The translations under genes and the position numbers were made by a program. A DNA stretch of 64,000 bases, taken from Pseudomonas flavescens (GTDB taxonomy: Bacteria > Pseudomonadota > Gammaproteobacteria > Pseudomonadales > Pseudomonadaceae). The notes beneath the pieces are model-generated. The model saw only the letters and a program-made list of their open reading frames with translations. It did no database searches and was not told the origin of the DNA. This document shows, in pieces, positions 51,901 to 58,522 of this stretch (positions are counted from its first letter, which is position 1; the number at the start of each line of letters is the position of its first letter). The stretch spans positions 3,038,001-3,102,000 of the forward strand of contig NZ_JACBYV010000001.1 in assembly GCF_013408425.1 (NCBI RefSeq). Reading direction: 5' to 3'.

Positions 51901-53931
51901 GGTTACTTGCGTGGTGGCGGACGACGGTGCAGCGGTATCGATACTGTAAGCACGCAGCGCCTGGGCATTGCCCAGATTGCCTGCGCCGTCGCTCGAAACG
52001 ATGGAAGCTGTGGCGGTATAGGCGCCGTCGGCCCCCAGCGCCGAGCCTGCGACTTCGACACTCCAGGTGCCGCTGACATCGACACCCGTGGTGTAGGTGG
52101 TGCCGTTGACGATCAGGGTCACCACGTCACCCGCGGTGAACGTCCCGCTGGCGGCACCACTGAAGATGACACCCGCCTGGGCTTCAGCATCGTTGATGAC
52201 GTTGTCGCCAGCGATGGCATCGATCGACAGCTCGGTGATCACCTGCTCGGTTTGTACGGCGTAGCCGTGCGCTGCGGTGATGATCCCTGCGTTGCCAGCA
52301 TCGTCATGAGCCACCAGGGAAGCGTCGATGACGCGATCGGCATCGGCGGCCAGATCGCTGCCGGCCACGTTGCCCACCGTCCAGACACCGCCGGCCGCTA
52401 CGCTGCCGCTGTACTGCACGTCGTTGATGGTCAGGGTGATGATGTCACCCACCTGATAATCACCGGTTACGTTGCCAGTCAGCGTCAGCGTGGTCTCGGC
52501 CTCGGTCGCATTGACGATATTGTCGTCGGTAACGGAGTCGAAACTGATGGTGGTCGAGCTACTGTCAGGAACCTCGACGTCGACCGCATAGGCACGGCTG
52601 GCCGTCACGGTGCCGGAATTACCAACGCTGTCGTGGGCCAGGATGCTCACCTGCGCGACATGGTTACCATTGCCACCCAGGCCGCCTGCCGGTACCTCGA
52701 CGCTCCAGGTACCGTCTGCTGCAGCCAATCCGGTGTAGGTACCACCCGTAGCGATCAAGGTGACTACATCGCCAACGCTGTAATCACCCGTGATGGTGCC
52801 GGTAACCGTCACCACCCCGCCCGACTCGGCGGCATTGACGATGTCGTCACCGGTGAGCGCGTCGATGGTCACCTGAGTGGTCGAGGCCGATGGGCCGACG
52901 GTATCCACCGTCAGCTCGAAGCTGTTGGAAATCTCGCCCAGATTGCCCGACGCATCCACCACCCGAACGGTGTAGAGATAGGTCGCATCCGCCAGACTGG
53001 CATCGGTGAACGTCCAAGTGGTTCCGGTAACCGTTGCCTGACCAGCCAGGGTACCGTCGCGGTAGACGTTGACGCGTTCACCCGCGACCAGCTCCGCGCT
53101 CAGCGAACCATTGAGCGTCGGTGTGGTGTCATCGGTACTGCTGCCTGAAGGCAGCTCAGCATTCTGAACAGAGCCGACATCATCGGCGAAATTGACGATG
53201 ATGGCCGTGGTGGTCGGAGCGATGACGTCCACATAGGGCGCGGTCGTTGCCGAGCTGACATTGCCAGCAGCATCCGTCGCTGTCGCAACCACATCACCGG
53301 TTGGCTGATCAGCCGGTGACTGAACCGTATAAGCGCCGTTGGCATCCGCCTGAACCTGGCTGGACGTGCCATCCGGGTAAGTCACGGTAACGGTGCTGCC
53401 CGCCTCGGCGAGCCCGGTCACGGTGAGACTGCCGTCCGCGTTGACGCCCAGATTCACGCTGGGCGCTGCTGGCGGCGTGGTGTCTGCCTCCTCTGCCTGC
53501 GACCGGCTACTGCCATCACCGCGATTGTTGGCTACTGCGATGCCGGCAAGCGCGACGCCGCCCAGCACCCAGGCCACCGTCGAGAGGTCGAAGCTTTCGT
53601 TGCCGAGCAGTGGCTCTATGGAATCAATAGGCGTGTATTGCCCGAGCAACTGCATGTCGTCCGCGAACTCGGCGTGCCAGAGCTGCTGACCATCGTCGAT
53701 GACCAGATCATTCTGCGGGGCTCCCTGCACAGGGAAGAAACCCTGCACCTTGAGCACGACGCCCGATGTCAGGGTGACGACCAGCGTGCCACCCTGACGC
53801 TCGATACTCTGCATGTCGGAACGTTTGGTCGCCAATTGGACGACCGAGGGGGCTTGTAGCGCCACCTCATGACTGGCCGTTGAAACTTTCTCGTGGGTCG
53901 ACTTGTTGACCACAGTGATCAGGTTTTGCAT
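42988..53931 (-). CDS. Giant BapA-like repeat adhesin, type I secreted
   Basis: About 3647 residues. N-terminal BapA-prefix-like domain (1-115; MQNLITVVNKSTHEKVSTA), one hydrophobic stretch (117-136; STVAWVLGGVALAGIAVANN) and an Ig-like domain (150-240). Next come a divergent repeat, eight repeats of about 107 residues (about 348-1207), two long Ig-like repeats (1208-1410), eleven repeats of exactly 110 residues (about 1411-2618) and one divergent copy. Six integrin/VCBS calcium loops (DINRDGHMD, DFRGDGYVD, DLDNDGTVD, DYDGDGYMD, DWDGDGRMD, DVDYDGAKD) follow. The end has RTX nonapeptides (GAGGNDTFT, GRGGDDTFN) and a type I secretion tail (DRIDLADLLVGYT...). It should mediate surface or biofilm adhesion in a calcium-dependent manner. 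No secretion genes adjoin it. The ATG at 53931 has GAGG five bases upstream. Confidence 0.9.
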   Translation of the reverse strand: MQNLITVVNKSTHEKVSTASHEVALQAPSVVQLATKRSDMQSIERQGGTLVVTLTSGVVLKVQGFFPVQGAPQNDLVIDDGQQLWHAEFADDMQLLGQYTPIDSIEPLLGNESFDLSTVAWVLGGVALAGIAVANNRGDGSSRSQAEEADTTPPAAPSVNLGVNADGSLTVTGLAEAGSTVTVTYPDGTSSQVQADANGAYTVQSPADQPTGDVVATATDAAGNVSSATTAPYVDVIAPTTTAIIVNFADDVGSVQNAELPSGSSTDDTTPTLNGSLSAELVAGERVNVYRDGTLAGQATVTGTTWTFTDASLADATYLYTVRVVDASGNLGEISNSFELTVDTVGPSASTTQVTIDALTGDDIVNAAESGGVVTVTGTITGDYSVGDVVTLIATGGTYTGLAAADGTWSVEVPAGGLGGNGNHVAQVSILAHDSVGNSGTVTASRAYAVDVEVPDSSSTTISFDSVTDDNIVNATEAETTLTLTGNVTGDYQVGDIITLTINDVQYSGSVAAGGVWTVGNVAGSDLAADADRVIDASLVAHDDAGNAGIITAAHGYAVQTEQVITELSIDAIAGDNVINDAEAQAGVIFSGAASGTFTAGDVVTLIVNGTTYTTGVDVSGTWSVEVAGSALGADGAYTATASIVSSDGAGNLGNAQALRAYSIDTAAPSSATTQVTIDAITGDDIVNAVESSGAVTITGSVSGDYSVGDVVTLIATGGTYTGLAAADGTWSVEVAAGALGGNGGQSVQVSVLAHDAAGNSGTVTASRPYLVNLNAPSGTALSIDIVAGDDIVNASEASASNTEVISGTVTGEFSVGDVVTLTIGSFITTTTVAAGGLWSVSVAGDVLAAASSIDASLLASNAAGNEVTVTATRGYVVDTEVPSNTSTTISFDAVTDDNIVNATEAETTLTLSGSVTGDYQVGDAITLTINGVQYSGSVGAGGIWVVANVAGSDLAADADRVIDASLVAHDNAGNQGTVTASHHYAVQTDGVTTALSIDAIAGDNIINNAEALAGVTFSGVATGTFSAGDVVTLTINGTAYTTGVDAAGIWNVQVPGSALGADGAYTASASIVSTDSAGNPGSAQAQRAYSIDTAVPDASSTSLAINTVAGDDQVNLAESSAAVLHAISGTVSGDFTLGDVVTVTIGSQSYTASVVAGTGATGVWQVDVAGDVLASANSVYASLAASDAAGNVGTILAQHNYVVSIEVPNAPTLQVIDDVGSVTGDVADNGGVTDDQTPTYQGTGAAGATISLVINGAAAVSVLVDSDGTWSYTAPLAVADGDYTVVATQTDMAGNISMPVSTTFSVFTGNVELPTLVVSDDLLPVIGVVADGASTNDATPTFSGTGVAGAIIHLVINGATPVDVTVDASGEWSYTPSESIGTDGSYTVSVTQTTAVGTSGVVSSQFILDTRMPSAEDGYAVAIDSFADDVDAQVGNFPSGSSTNDTSPLLQGSVAGLVAGDFVAIYEGSILLGAAVVTGDNWIFQLTDVTEGAHEYVAVLTDAAGNLGLQSATFTLIVDTRAPSAEDGYAVAIIDYVDDVEEQTGTFGSGTTTNDTSPVLQGSVFGLVTGDFVRIYDAGVLLGVATVSGNTWSYEVVDASEGGHSYTAVLTDAAGNEGLVSSAFDLTVDTRAPSADDGYAVAIVSYTDDVEEQTGTFGSGTSTNDRSPVLNGTVSGLTSGDMVRIYEGTTLLGTAAVTGGAWTFEVVQASEGPHDYTAVLVDAAGNQGLSSEVFSLIVDTTAPDAASGYAVAIVSYTDDVEAQTGNFGSGTSTNDQSPVLNGTVSALAAGEAVRIYEGTNLLGTAIVSGGSWSFELATVAEGLHTYTAVIVDAAGNRGVVSNPFELTVDITAPSAEQGYAVAITSYVDDQQPQTGEFGSDTFTNDTNPLLQGTVSALGSGEQVRIYQGSTVLGNAVVSGGTWSYSLSDLADGTYNYTARVVDAAGNEGALSDVFTLTVDTSAPSEDDGYAVAISGYNDDVEAQTGSFPSGTSTNDTSPQLFGSVVGMQAGDSVRIYQGTVLLGSATVTADTWVYDLSGLVDGTYSYTAVVTSAAGLEGLTSNPFTLSVDTRAPSAEDGYAVAITTFIDDQQPMVGEFGSGSSTNDTSPLLTGTVAGLVAGDQVRIYEAGILLGTATVSAGNWTYQVSDASEGSHTYTAVLVDAAGNEGVTSSPFTLIVDITAPSAEDGYAVAIDSFADDVEAQVGDFPSGSSTNDTSPQLKGTVAGLLAGEIVRLYEGANLLGSAIVTDGEWVYQLQDVPEGTHTYTAVVVDAAGNEGLRSDPFTLTVDTRAPSLEDGYAVAIIDYVDDVEAQTGTFGSGTSTNDTSPVLQGSVAGLASGDVVRIYEGDTLLGVASVTGNNWSYELATVSEGLHTYTAVLADAAGNEGLVSNAFSLTVDTTAPSAEDGYAVAIVSYTDDVEAQVGSFGSGTSTNDISPVLSGTVTGLAEGDLVRIYEGTQLLGAATVTGGTWTFEVVQASEGSHTYRAVLADAAGNEGVVSNDFMLTVDTRAPSIDDGYDVVITAFTDDVETLVGDFPSGTTTNDNSPLLKGTVTGLQPGDFIRIYQGGTVLGVAVVSDGLWTFQVTDASDGSQSYLARLVDAAGNEGLASNVFELIIDTVAPTQTVTIDSFTDDFGPLTGDLPTGSTTDDATPVLNGTLSAAIEATDSVNIYEGTTLLGTATVTGNTWSFAIPAESIIGGTVHTYTAVIADMAGNEGSPSATFSLTSIIEVNALTTLDTTPIITGRIPYALVDGAQLDVTINGKTYTSVDGSVVVDSLNSTWYVQVPDSDELPVGTHAIVAQIVNGDGSLGASGLQTSELIVAPVPEANFGAAGGDGNNKGTTVTMSTSGTWEFFSNQVVYRSTATDNATIAQYSGTTLTSNTGGAGYGNDNMNMVQNATYIDINRDGHMDIIGIDSRYSNGQQMFINNGDGTYTAVQMADTNSSGDGLANVYSWYGGVIAIDFRGDGYVDVVFGDQTPNDAAAPGGYNSQFVQNNAGVFIKDAVYTYTQANGGLNTGNGQPNQEVSGVDLDNDGTVDVVFHGSLGTNKIGAANATGAATSGNTARLVVVKNDGAGGFTTSQIINNALHYAAAPYVANEPSMTWADYDGDGYMDLFMGKVYGANTAAQNNSTIFFNDGAGNLASTNTSGVGTASGTYTFNDTVPGGASLAVDWDGDGRMDIIEAPQIGVGTASVTGTVNLYVNQTSGGTVSFDTYYLQSTSTFASDSASATTFSGAISQAGVVTGNPVTGMISVDVDYDGAKDLLIFTSNGTTTYVRNTNTIADGTSMHVRILDPQGITTYFGNTVKLVNSAGEVVSTQIINPQSGSQTNDSTSIVDFYGLDANETYSIILLRNIGGTASHVGASSDVAGYSVDNVNSTWGGLKAGAADSAYVLTAQGEAQASDTIGAGVVGTGYNDTFFATLGTKRYEGGGGTSNESNYKSWSNTGGMDIVDFKLAGSTALTIDLSQTTAQNTGWNTVTLSDIEGIAGAGGNDTFTDDAGDNLFEGRGGDDTFNLVNGGRDTLLYRVLEGSMADAAGGNGSDTVNGFTIGTWQATPDADRIDLADLLVGYTAGGGARYINGVATIASDETIGQFLSVTSGGGNTTVSIDRDGDGSAYESTVLLTLNGVSTDLATLLANHQLIVA
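46076..49705. repeat. Eleven in-frame tandem repeats of exactly 330 bp in the adhesin gene
   Basis: The GYAVAI-type mark falls at 49661 and then every 330 bases through 46361 with no insertion or deletion. Each unit encodes 110 residues (D-x-x-APSAEDGYAVAI ... DDVEAQTGTFGSGTSTND ... LADAAGNEGLVS-F-LTV). A twelfth, divergent copy follows. Confidence 0.93.
50310..52890. repeat. Eight tandem repeats of 314-327 bp in the adhesin gene
   Basis: Units marked by GDDIVNA/TDDNIVNA/GDNVIND recur at about 52830, 52507, 52193, 51866, 51552, 51229, 50909 and 50585. By sequence they fall in subtypes a-b-c-a-d-b-c-d, implying duplication of multi-unit blocks. Confidence 0.9.
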
Positions 53932-54047
53932 TGCAGCCTCGGCATTTTTTCGGGCAGACGCATGGCCCAGTGCGCGAGACGGTAACAACGCCCCCCTGAT
54001 CGAAAGCGAAGTCGTGACAATTGTTCACAAGTGTTCACTGAGCGGAT

Positions 54048-54224
54048 GGCAAAGGCCTGCTGAGCGGCACCCCAGTGCAGATCCCGAGGCTTGGAAAAAT
54101 CCCCATGCAGGCTCTCCACCTGCTCGAGCCACCGCGTTACGTGAGGGTAAGGGCAGAGGTCCTCACCACCTCCGGCACCAGCACCACGCAAGCGGGAGAT
54201 CGCACAATCGGCAATCGGGGACCT
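54048..54224 (-). pseudogene. C-terminal remnant of a glutathione S-transferase gene
   Basis: The minus strand encodes SPIADCAISRL, GAGAGGGEDL and PYPHVTRWLEQVESL, then KPRDLHWGAAQQAF: the C-terminal helices of a GST (motif S-I-A-D followed by YPHV-RWLE). Sequence further 5' on the same strand is HDAC gene, so the N-terminal thioredoxin domain is missing. The 327-bp gap between the adhesin and HDAC genes is otherwise empty apart from adhesin promoter DNA. Confidence 0.55.
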
Positions 54225-54258
54225 CCAGATCGACTGCCGGCCGCCCAGACAACGATGA

Positions 54259-55275
54259 TCAGCCCAGCAACCCCTTGAAGAAACGCGAGGCGTTTTCGTC
54301 GAGGGTGGCGATGTCGTAGCCGCCTTCCTGCACCACCACGCAAGGCAAGCCGAGGGCACGGATGCGACGACCCAGTTCCTCGAAGCCGGCATGGCTTACC
54401 GAGACCTTCGACTGCGGGTCGTTCTCGTAGATGTCGAAGCCAAGCGACAGCACCAGCACCTGCGGGGCGAAGTCGCGAAGGGCCCGCTCGGCCTGGCCGA
54501 GGTAGGCGAAGAAATCCGCCTCGGACGCGCCATGGGGCATCGGCAGGTTGAGGTTGTAGCCTTCGCCTCGGCCGCTGCCTGTTTCGTCATCGAAGCCTGC
54601 CACCACCGGGTAGAAGTTGGTCGGGTCGCCGTGGATGGAGATGTATTGCACGTCGTCACGCTCGTAGAAGATCTCCTGGATACCCTGGCCGTGGTGCATG
54701 TCGGTATCGAGGATGGTCACCCTGTCGAAACGAGCCCTGAGCACTTCGGCGGCGATGGCGGCGTTGTTGAGGAAGCAGAAGCCCCCGGCTCCTTCGGCAC
54801 GGGCATGGTGGCCCGGCGGCCGGCACAGGGCGTAGGCCTGGGGTTCGCCATCGCGCACCGCCGCAGCGGCAGCGACTGCCGCCTGCGCCGACCAGTAGGC
54901 GGCCTGCCAGGTATGCTCACCGATAGGGCAACTGCCGTCGGCCAGGTAGCGTGCGGTCTTGCCAAGGATGCCGCGCAGCGGATTGTTCTCGCGGATGAAG
55001 ATGTTCGACATCACCTCGTCGCCCCAGTCTTCGTCCACTTCGTGCCACTGCGTGTAGGCGTCTCGCAGGTACTCCAGATAAGCGGTGCTGTGCACGGCAC
55101 TCAGCGGCGCGAGGCCGTGATCCTCGGGTTCGATCAGCGCGAAGCCCAGCTGGCGCGCCATGGCCAGCAGTGGGTCGATACGCGCCGGCACTTCCTGGGG
55201 CTCGCGCATCTGCCCGCGGGACAGGTAGGAGCGTGGATGATGCAGACGTTGGTGCGGATGGAAGAAAGTCTTCAT
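54259..55275 (-). CDS. Histone deacetylase-family amidohydrolase (acetylpolyamine amidohydrolase-like)
   Basis: 338 residues of the class II HDAC/AcuC/Aph fold. Zinc ligands are visible in ILDTDMHHGQG (Asp, His) and LSLGFDIYENDP (Asp). The charge-relay histidines are in CRPPGHHARAEGAGGFCFLNNAAIAA, and the C-terminal GGYDIATL has the catalytic-loop glycines. It removes acetyl groups, probably from acetylpolyamines or similar small amides. The start at 55275 gives MKTFFHPHQRLHHPRSYLS; the TTG upstream is unlikely. It lies 78 bases after the hydroxyacid dehydrogenase gene on the same strand and may be the last gene of that operon. Confidence 0.88.
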   Translation of the reverse strand: MKTFFHPHQRLHHPRSYLSRGQMREPQEVPARIDPLLAMARQLGFALIEPEDHGLAPLSAVHSTAYLEYLRDAYTQWHEVDEDWGDEVMSNIFIRENNPLRGILGKTARYLADGSCPIGEHTWQAAYWSAQAAVAAAAAVRDGEPQAYALCRPPGHHARAEGAGGFCFLNNAAIAAEVLRARFDRVTILDTDMHHGQGIQEIFYERDDVQYISIHGDPTNFYPVVAGFDDETGSGRGEGYNLNLPMPHGASEADFFAYLGQAERALRDFAPQVLVLSLGFDIYENDPQSKVSVSHAGFEELGRRIRALGLPCVVVQEGGYDIATLDENASRFFKGLLG

Positions 55276-55353
55276 GGCGATTCTCGTCAAAAGCGTTGGT
55301 CTCGCGGTGCCGGCGGCCAGCGCCGAGGCTGACGGCCAGCAGCGCCTGTCATT

Positions 55354-56286
55354 TCAGTAGCCCAGTTCAGCGTCGACCTGATTGTTCAAAGGCAGGCCCG
55401 CATTCAGGCGTTCGAGGTTGTCGGCGATCTGGCTGGCGATGCAGGCATCGGAGGCGGCCGAGGCCATGTGCGGCGTCACCCACACACCGGGCGCGTGCCA
55501 CAGTGGCGACGCCTTGCGCAGCGGCTCCTCGGCGAACACGTCGAGCAGCGCGCCACGCAATTGACCGCTGGCCAGCGCTTCGAGCAGATGGCTCTCGTCG
55601 ACGTGCTCGCCGCGGCCGCAATTGACCAGCGCAGCTCCCTCGGCCATGCGCGCGAACACCTCGTGGTTGAGCAGGCCGCGGGTCGCGGGGGTCAGCGGGA
55701 GCAGATTGACCAGCAGGTCGAGGCCGTCGAGAAACTCGGGCAGCGACGCATCACCGGCGAAGGTGGCGACAGCTGGGAGCTCGCGCGCGGTGCGAGCCCA
55801 GCCGCGAACGGTGTAGCCAGCCTGCGCCAGCCGCGAGGCCACCGGCGTACCGATGGAGCCCAGGCCCATGACGCCAACCTTGAAGTCACGCGCGGTACGT
55901 TGCACCGGCCGCAGCCACTGCTGGCTCTGGCGACCATTGAGCACCTGGTCGAAGCCGCGGTGAAAATGCAGCACACCCCAATGCACGTACTCGGCCATGC
56001 CCTGGCTATGATCCGGATCCACCACGCGGCAGACGGGAATCGAACGTGGCCGCGAAGGGTCATGCTCCAGATGATCCACGCCGGAACCGATCGAATGGAT
56101 CAGCCGCAGCGCCGGCAGCCTGCCCAGGCTTCCGGCTGCGGGGTACCAGCACACCGCGACCTCGGCCTGCTCGGCGCCCTTCTCGCCAGGGCGCAACACC
56201 TGCAGATGTGGCGCATGTCGAGTGAACAGACCGGCCAGCCAGTCTTCCAGTTTCGGCTCTCGGCAGAGCAATACGATGCGCGCCAT
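55354..56286 (-). CDS. D-2-hydroxyacid dehydrogenase (GhrA-like)
   Basis: 310 residues, glyoxylate/hydroxypyruvate reductase A type. The NAD(P)-binding motif is VGVMGLGSIGTPVASRLAQ (about 138-157). Catalytic Arg is in LVNCGRGEHVDE, Glu in LDVFAEEPL and His in VWVTPHMASAA. It reduces glyoxylate, hydroxypyruvate or a related 2-keto acid, or oxidises the hydroxy acid. It starts 4 bases after the aldolase stop, in the transporter-aldolase-dehydrogenase operon. Confidence 0.9.
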   Translation of the reverse strand: MARIVLLCREPKLEDWLAGLFTRHAPHLQVLRPGEKGAEQAEVAVCWYPAAGSLGRLPALRLIHSIGSGVDHLEHDPSRPRSIPVCRVVDPDHSQGMAEYVHWGVLHFHRGFDQVLNGRQSQQWLRPVQRTARDFKVGVMGLGSIGTPVASRLAQAGYTVRGWARTARELPAVATFAGDASLPEFLDGLDLLVNLLPLTPATRGLLNHEVFARMAEGAALVNCGRGEHVDESHLLEALASGQLRGALLDVFAEEPLRKASPLWHAPGVWVTPHMASAASDACIASQIADNLERLNAGLPLNNQVDAELGY

Positions 56287-56290
56287 GAGC

Positions 56291-57046
56291 CTAGCTGCAC
56301 CAGTCGTTGCGCTGATCGTCGATCAGGCTCAGGGCGGCCTGCCAGGCCAGACCGATGATGCCCTCGACGCCATCGCGGGAGAATTGCGCCGCGGTATGCC
56401 GGCACACTTCTTCACTGGGGATGCTCAACGCCACCCCCGCTGCCATCGCCTGAATCTGCGCCTGGCAGGCACGCTCAAGAAAATAGATCTCGTGGAAGGC
56501 ATGCGCCACGCTCTGACCGCCGGCCAGCAAGCCGTGGTTACGCAGGATCATCGCGTTGTGCGTGCCCAAGTCGGCGACCAGGCGAGCACGCTCATCCAGC
56601 GATAGCGCGATGCCTTCGTAGGTGTGATACGCCAGGTTGCCGTAGAACTTCAGGGCATGCTGAGTGAGCGGTAACAGGCCGTCACGCTGAGCGGCCACGG
56701 CCATTCCGGCGGCGGTGTGAGTGTGCACGATGCACTGCATGTCCGGCCGTGCAGCGTGGATCGCCGAATGGATGACAAAGCCGGCCGCGTTGACCCGGCC
56801 CTGGCCGTCCAGACGATCCACGACATTGCCGTGCAGGTCGATCAATACCAGGTCGCTGGCGCGCATCTTCTCGAAGGCAACGCCGTAGCGGTTGATCAAA
56901 AAGTGATGCTCGGGGCCTGGCACGCGCAGGGTGATGTGCGTGTCGATCAGGTCGGTCATGCGGTAGTAGGCGACCAGCCGGTACAGCGCGGCCAGGTCGC
57001 AACGGGCCTGCCATTCGACCTCGGTGAGGGTATCGGGTTTGCTCAT
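56291..57046 (-). CDS. Class II aldolase/adducin family protein
   Basis: 251 residues. Metal-binding histidines of the class II aldolase fold are in CIVHTHTAAGMAVAA (His-x-His, about 109-111) and AMILRNHGLLAGG (His, about 170); HITLRVPG and FLINRYGVAFEKMRASDLVLID are typical of this family. It likely cleaves or decarboxylates a sugar-acid or 3-keto acid intermediate. ATGA overlap with the transporter upstream and a 4-base gap to the dehydrogenase show one tight operon. Substrate unknown. Confidence 0.88.
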   Translation of the reverse strand: MSKPDTLTEVEWQARCDLAALYRLVAYYRMTDLIDTHITLRVPGPEHHFLINRYGVAFEKMRASDLVLIDLHGNVVDRLDGQGRVNAAGFVIHSAIHAARPDMQCIVHTHTAAGMAVAAQRDGLLPLTQHALKFYGNLAYHTYEGIALSLDERARLVADLGTHNAMILRNHGLLAGGQSVAHAFHEIYFLERACQAQIQAMAAGVALSIPSEEVCRHTAAQFSRDGVEGIIGLAWQAALSLIDDQRNDWCS

Positions 57047-58356
57047 GGGGTAACGGCCTCAGGGTTGGACAGGCTGACGGTTTGCCGCTCGCTGGCGCGC
57101 AGGTGGGCCAGGCCGATGACGCCAACCAGCGACATCAGCGCCAGGACGCTGAAGAACAGCGCCAGCGGCCACCACTGCCCGGCGTACTGGCCGGCCAGGT
57201 AGGTGCCGATCAGCGGCGTCAAACCACCGGTCAGGCCACTGCCTAGCTGATAGGCGATGGAAATGCCCGAGTAGCGCACCTGCGCTGAAAAGGCCTCGGC
57301 CATGTAGCCGGCGATCGCCGAATACAGCGCCGCCAGCAGCAATACGGCCAGGGCGATGCCTGCCGTCATGTAGATCAGGTTGCCGGTCTGCACCAGCAGG
57401 AACATCGGGTACGGCACCAGCATGCACAGCCCCGCCACCCACTTGAGGAAGCGCCCTTCACCGAAGCGCTCGGCGAGCAGCGCCGAGCACGGCTGAGAGA
57501 GAAACTGCAGGATGGTCACCAGGAACAGACAGTCGAGAATGGTCGACTTGGATATGCCCTGGTACTGCGTCACGTAGGTGATCATGAAGGTGTTGGTGAA
57601 GAAGAACCCACCGGAACCGATGGTCACCGCCAAGGCGGCGAACAGAATCTGCCGCCAGCTATGGCGGATGACATCCTTGACCGGGCTCTTGGAGGTCTGC
57701 TTCTGCTCCTTGACCTTGGCGAACTCCGGCGACTCGGGAACACCGAAGCGGATGAACAGACCCACCATCATCAGCACGCCACTCAGCAGGAACGGCACGC
57801 GCCAGCCCCAGCTCATCAGCGCCTCCTGATCCATCTCGCTGATCGCGCGAAAGGCGATCAGCGCCAGCAGCAGGCCAGCCGGGCTACCCAGTTGCGCGAA
57901 GGAAGCGAAAAACACCTTGCGGCCCTTGGGCGCGTGTTCGCTGGCCATCAGCACCGCGCCGCCCCACTCGCCGCCCACCGAAATACCCTGCAGGAAGCGC
58001 AGCGCGACCAGACCGATCGGGCCCCAGATACCGGCCTGGGCGTAGGTTGGCAGCAAGCCGATGCAGGTGGTCGCCACGCCCATCAGCACCATGGTGAACA
58101 GCAGCATCTTCTTGCGCCCGAGACGATCCCCAAGATGACCGAATACCACCCCGGCGAACGGCCGCGCGATGAAACCGACAGCGAAGGTGGCGAAGGCCGC
58201 CATGGTGCTCAACACCGCGTTATCGCTGGGGAAGAACAGCTGCCCCAGCACCAGCGCGGCGGCGAAGGCATAGATATAGAAATCGTAGAACTCGATCGTG
58301 GTGCCAATGAAGGCGGCCGCCGCGGCACGGCGCGGCGTGGAGGTGGGTGTAGTCAT
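57043..58356 (-). CDS. MHS-family MFS metabolite/proton symporter
   Basis: 437 residues with 12 hydrophobic segments. MHS family signatures are RAAAAAFIGTTIEFYDFYIYAFAA at the start, FGHLGDRLGRKKML (motif A) and GISVGGEWGGAVLMASEHAP. It imports an organic acid by proton symport (relatives: ShiA, KgtP, ProP-like carriers). First gene of the operon with aldolase and dehydrogenase; a LysR regulator is divergent. The ATG has GGAG upstream. Confidence 0.92.
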   Translation of the reverse strand: MTTPTSTPRRAAAAAFIGTTIEFYDFYIYAFAAALVLGQLFFPSDNAVLSTMAAFATFAVGFIARPFAGVVFGHLGDRLGRKKMLLFTMVLMGVATTCIGLLPTYAQAGIWGPIGLVALRFLQGISVGGEWGGAVLMASEHAPKGRKVFFASFAQLGSPAGLLLALIAFRAISEMDQEALMSWGWRVPFLLSGVLMMVGLFIRFGVPESPEFAKVKEQKQTSKSPVKDVIRHSWRQILFAALAVTIGSGGFFFTNTFMITYVTQYQGISKSTILDCLFLVTILQFLSQPCSALLAERFGEGRFLKWVAGLCMLVPYPMFLLVQTGNLIYMTAGIALAVLLLAALYSAIAGYMAEAFSAQVRYSGISIAYQLGSGLTGGLTPLIGTYLAGQYAGQWWPLALFFSVLALMSLVGVIGLAHLRASERQTVSLSNPEAVTP

Positions 58357-58485
58357 CGCAAGCTCCCGGATTCGTTTTTATAGGCAGGAGAAAAAGCACA
58401 TCCCAGGTACGGGATCGGTCGCACTCTGGCGGTGCATTGCTAGATCATGCCCCCACCCCTATGCTAAGCAAAGCTTCTAATATCA

Positions 58486-58497
58486 ATACTCAAGTAT
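58486..58497. promoter_or_regulatory. Candidate LysR-type binding site
   Basis: ATACT-CA-AGTAT, an inverted repeat with the T-N11-A character of LysR boxes, in the 166-bp gap between the transporter and the LysR gene. Confidence 0.45.
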
Positions 58498-58522
58498 AAG
58501 CACAGCGGATAATCGAACGCCC

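Noticed and set aside
49870..53148. 1092-codon open frame on the plus strand opposite the adhesin
   Set aside because: Antisense to intact Ig repeats; the repeat composition leaves the complementary frame open. No domain or start site.
53570..53931. LapG-type cleavage/retention site in the adhesin N-terminus
   Set aside because: No TAAG/AAAG/PAAG motif in the first 150 residues; AAG occurs only later, within repeat DAAGN sequences.
58425..58450. Sigma-54 promoter (TGGCGGTGCATTGCT) before the LysR gene
   Set aside because: The GG-to-GC spacing is one base too short and the -24 element is poor; no enhancer-binding regulator is nearby.
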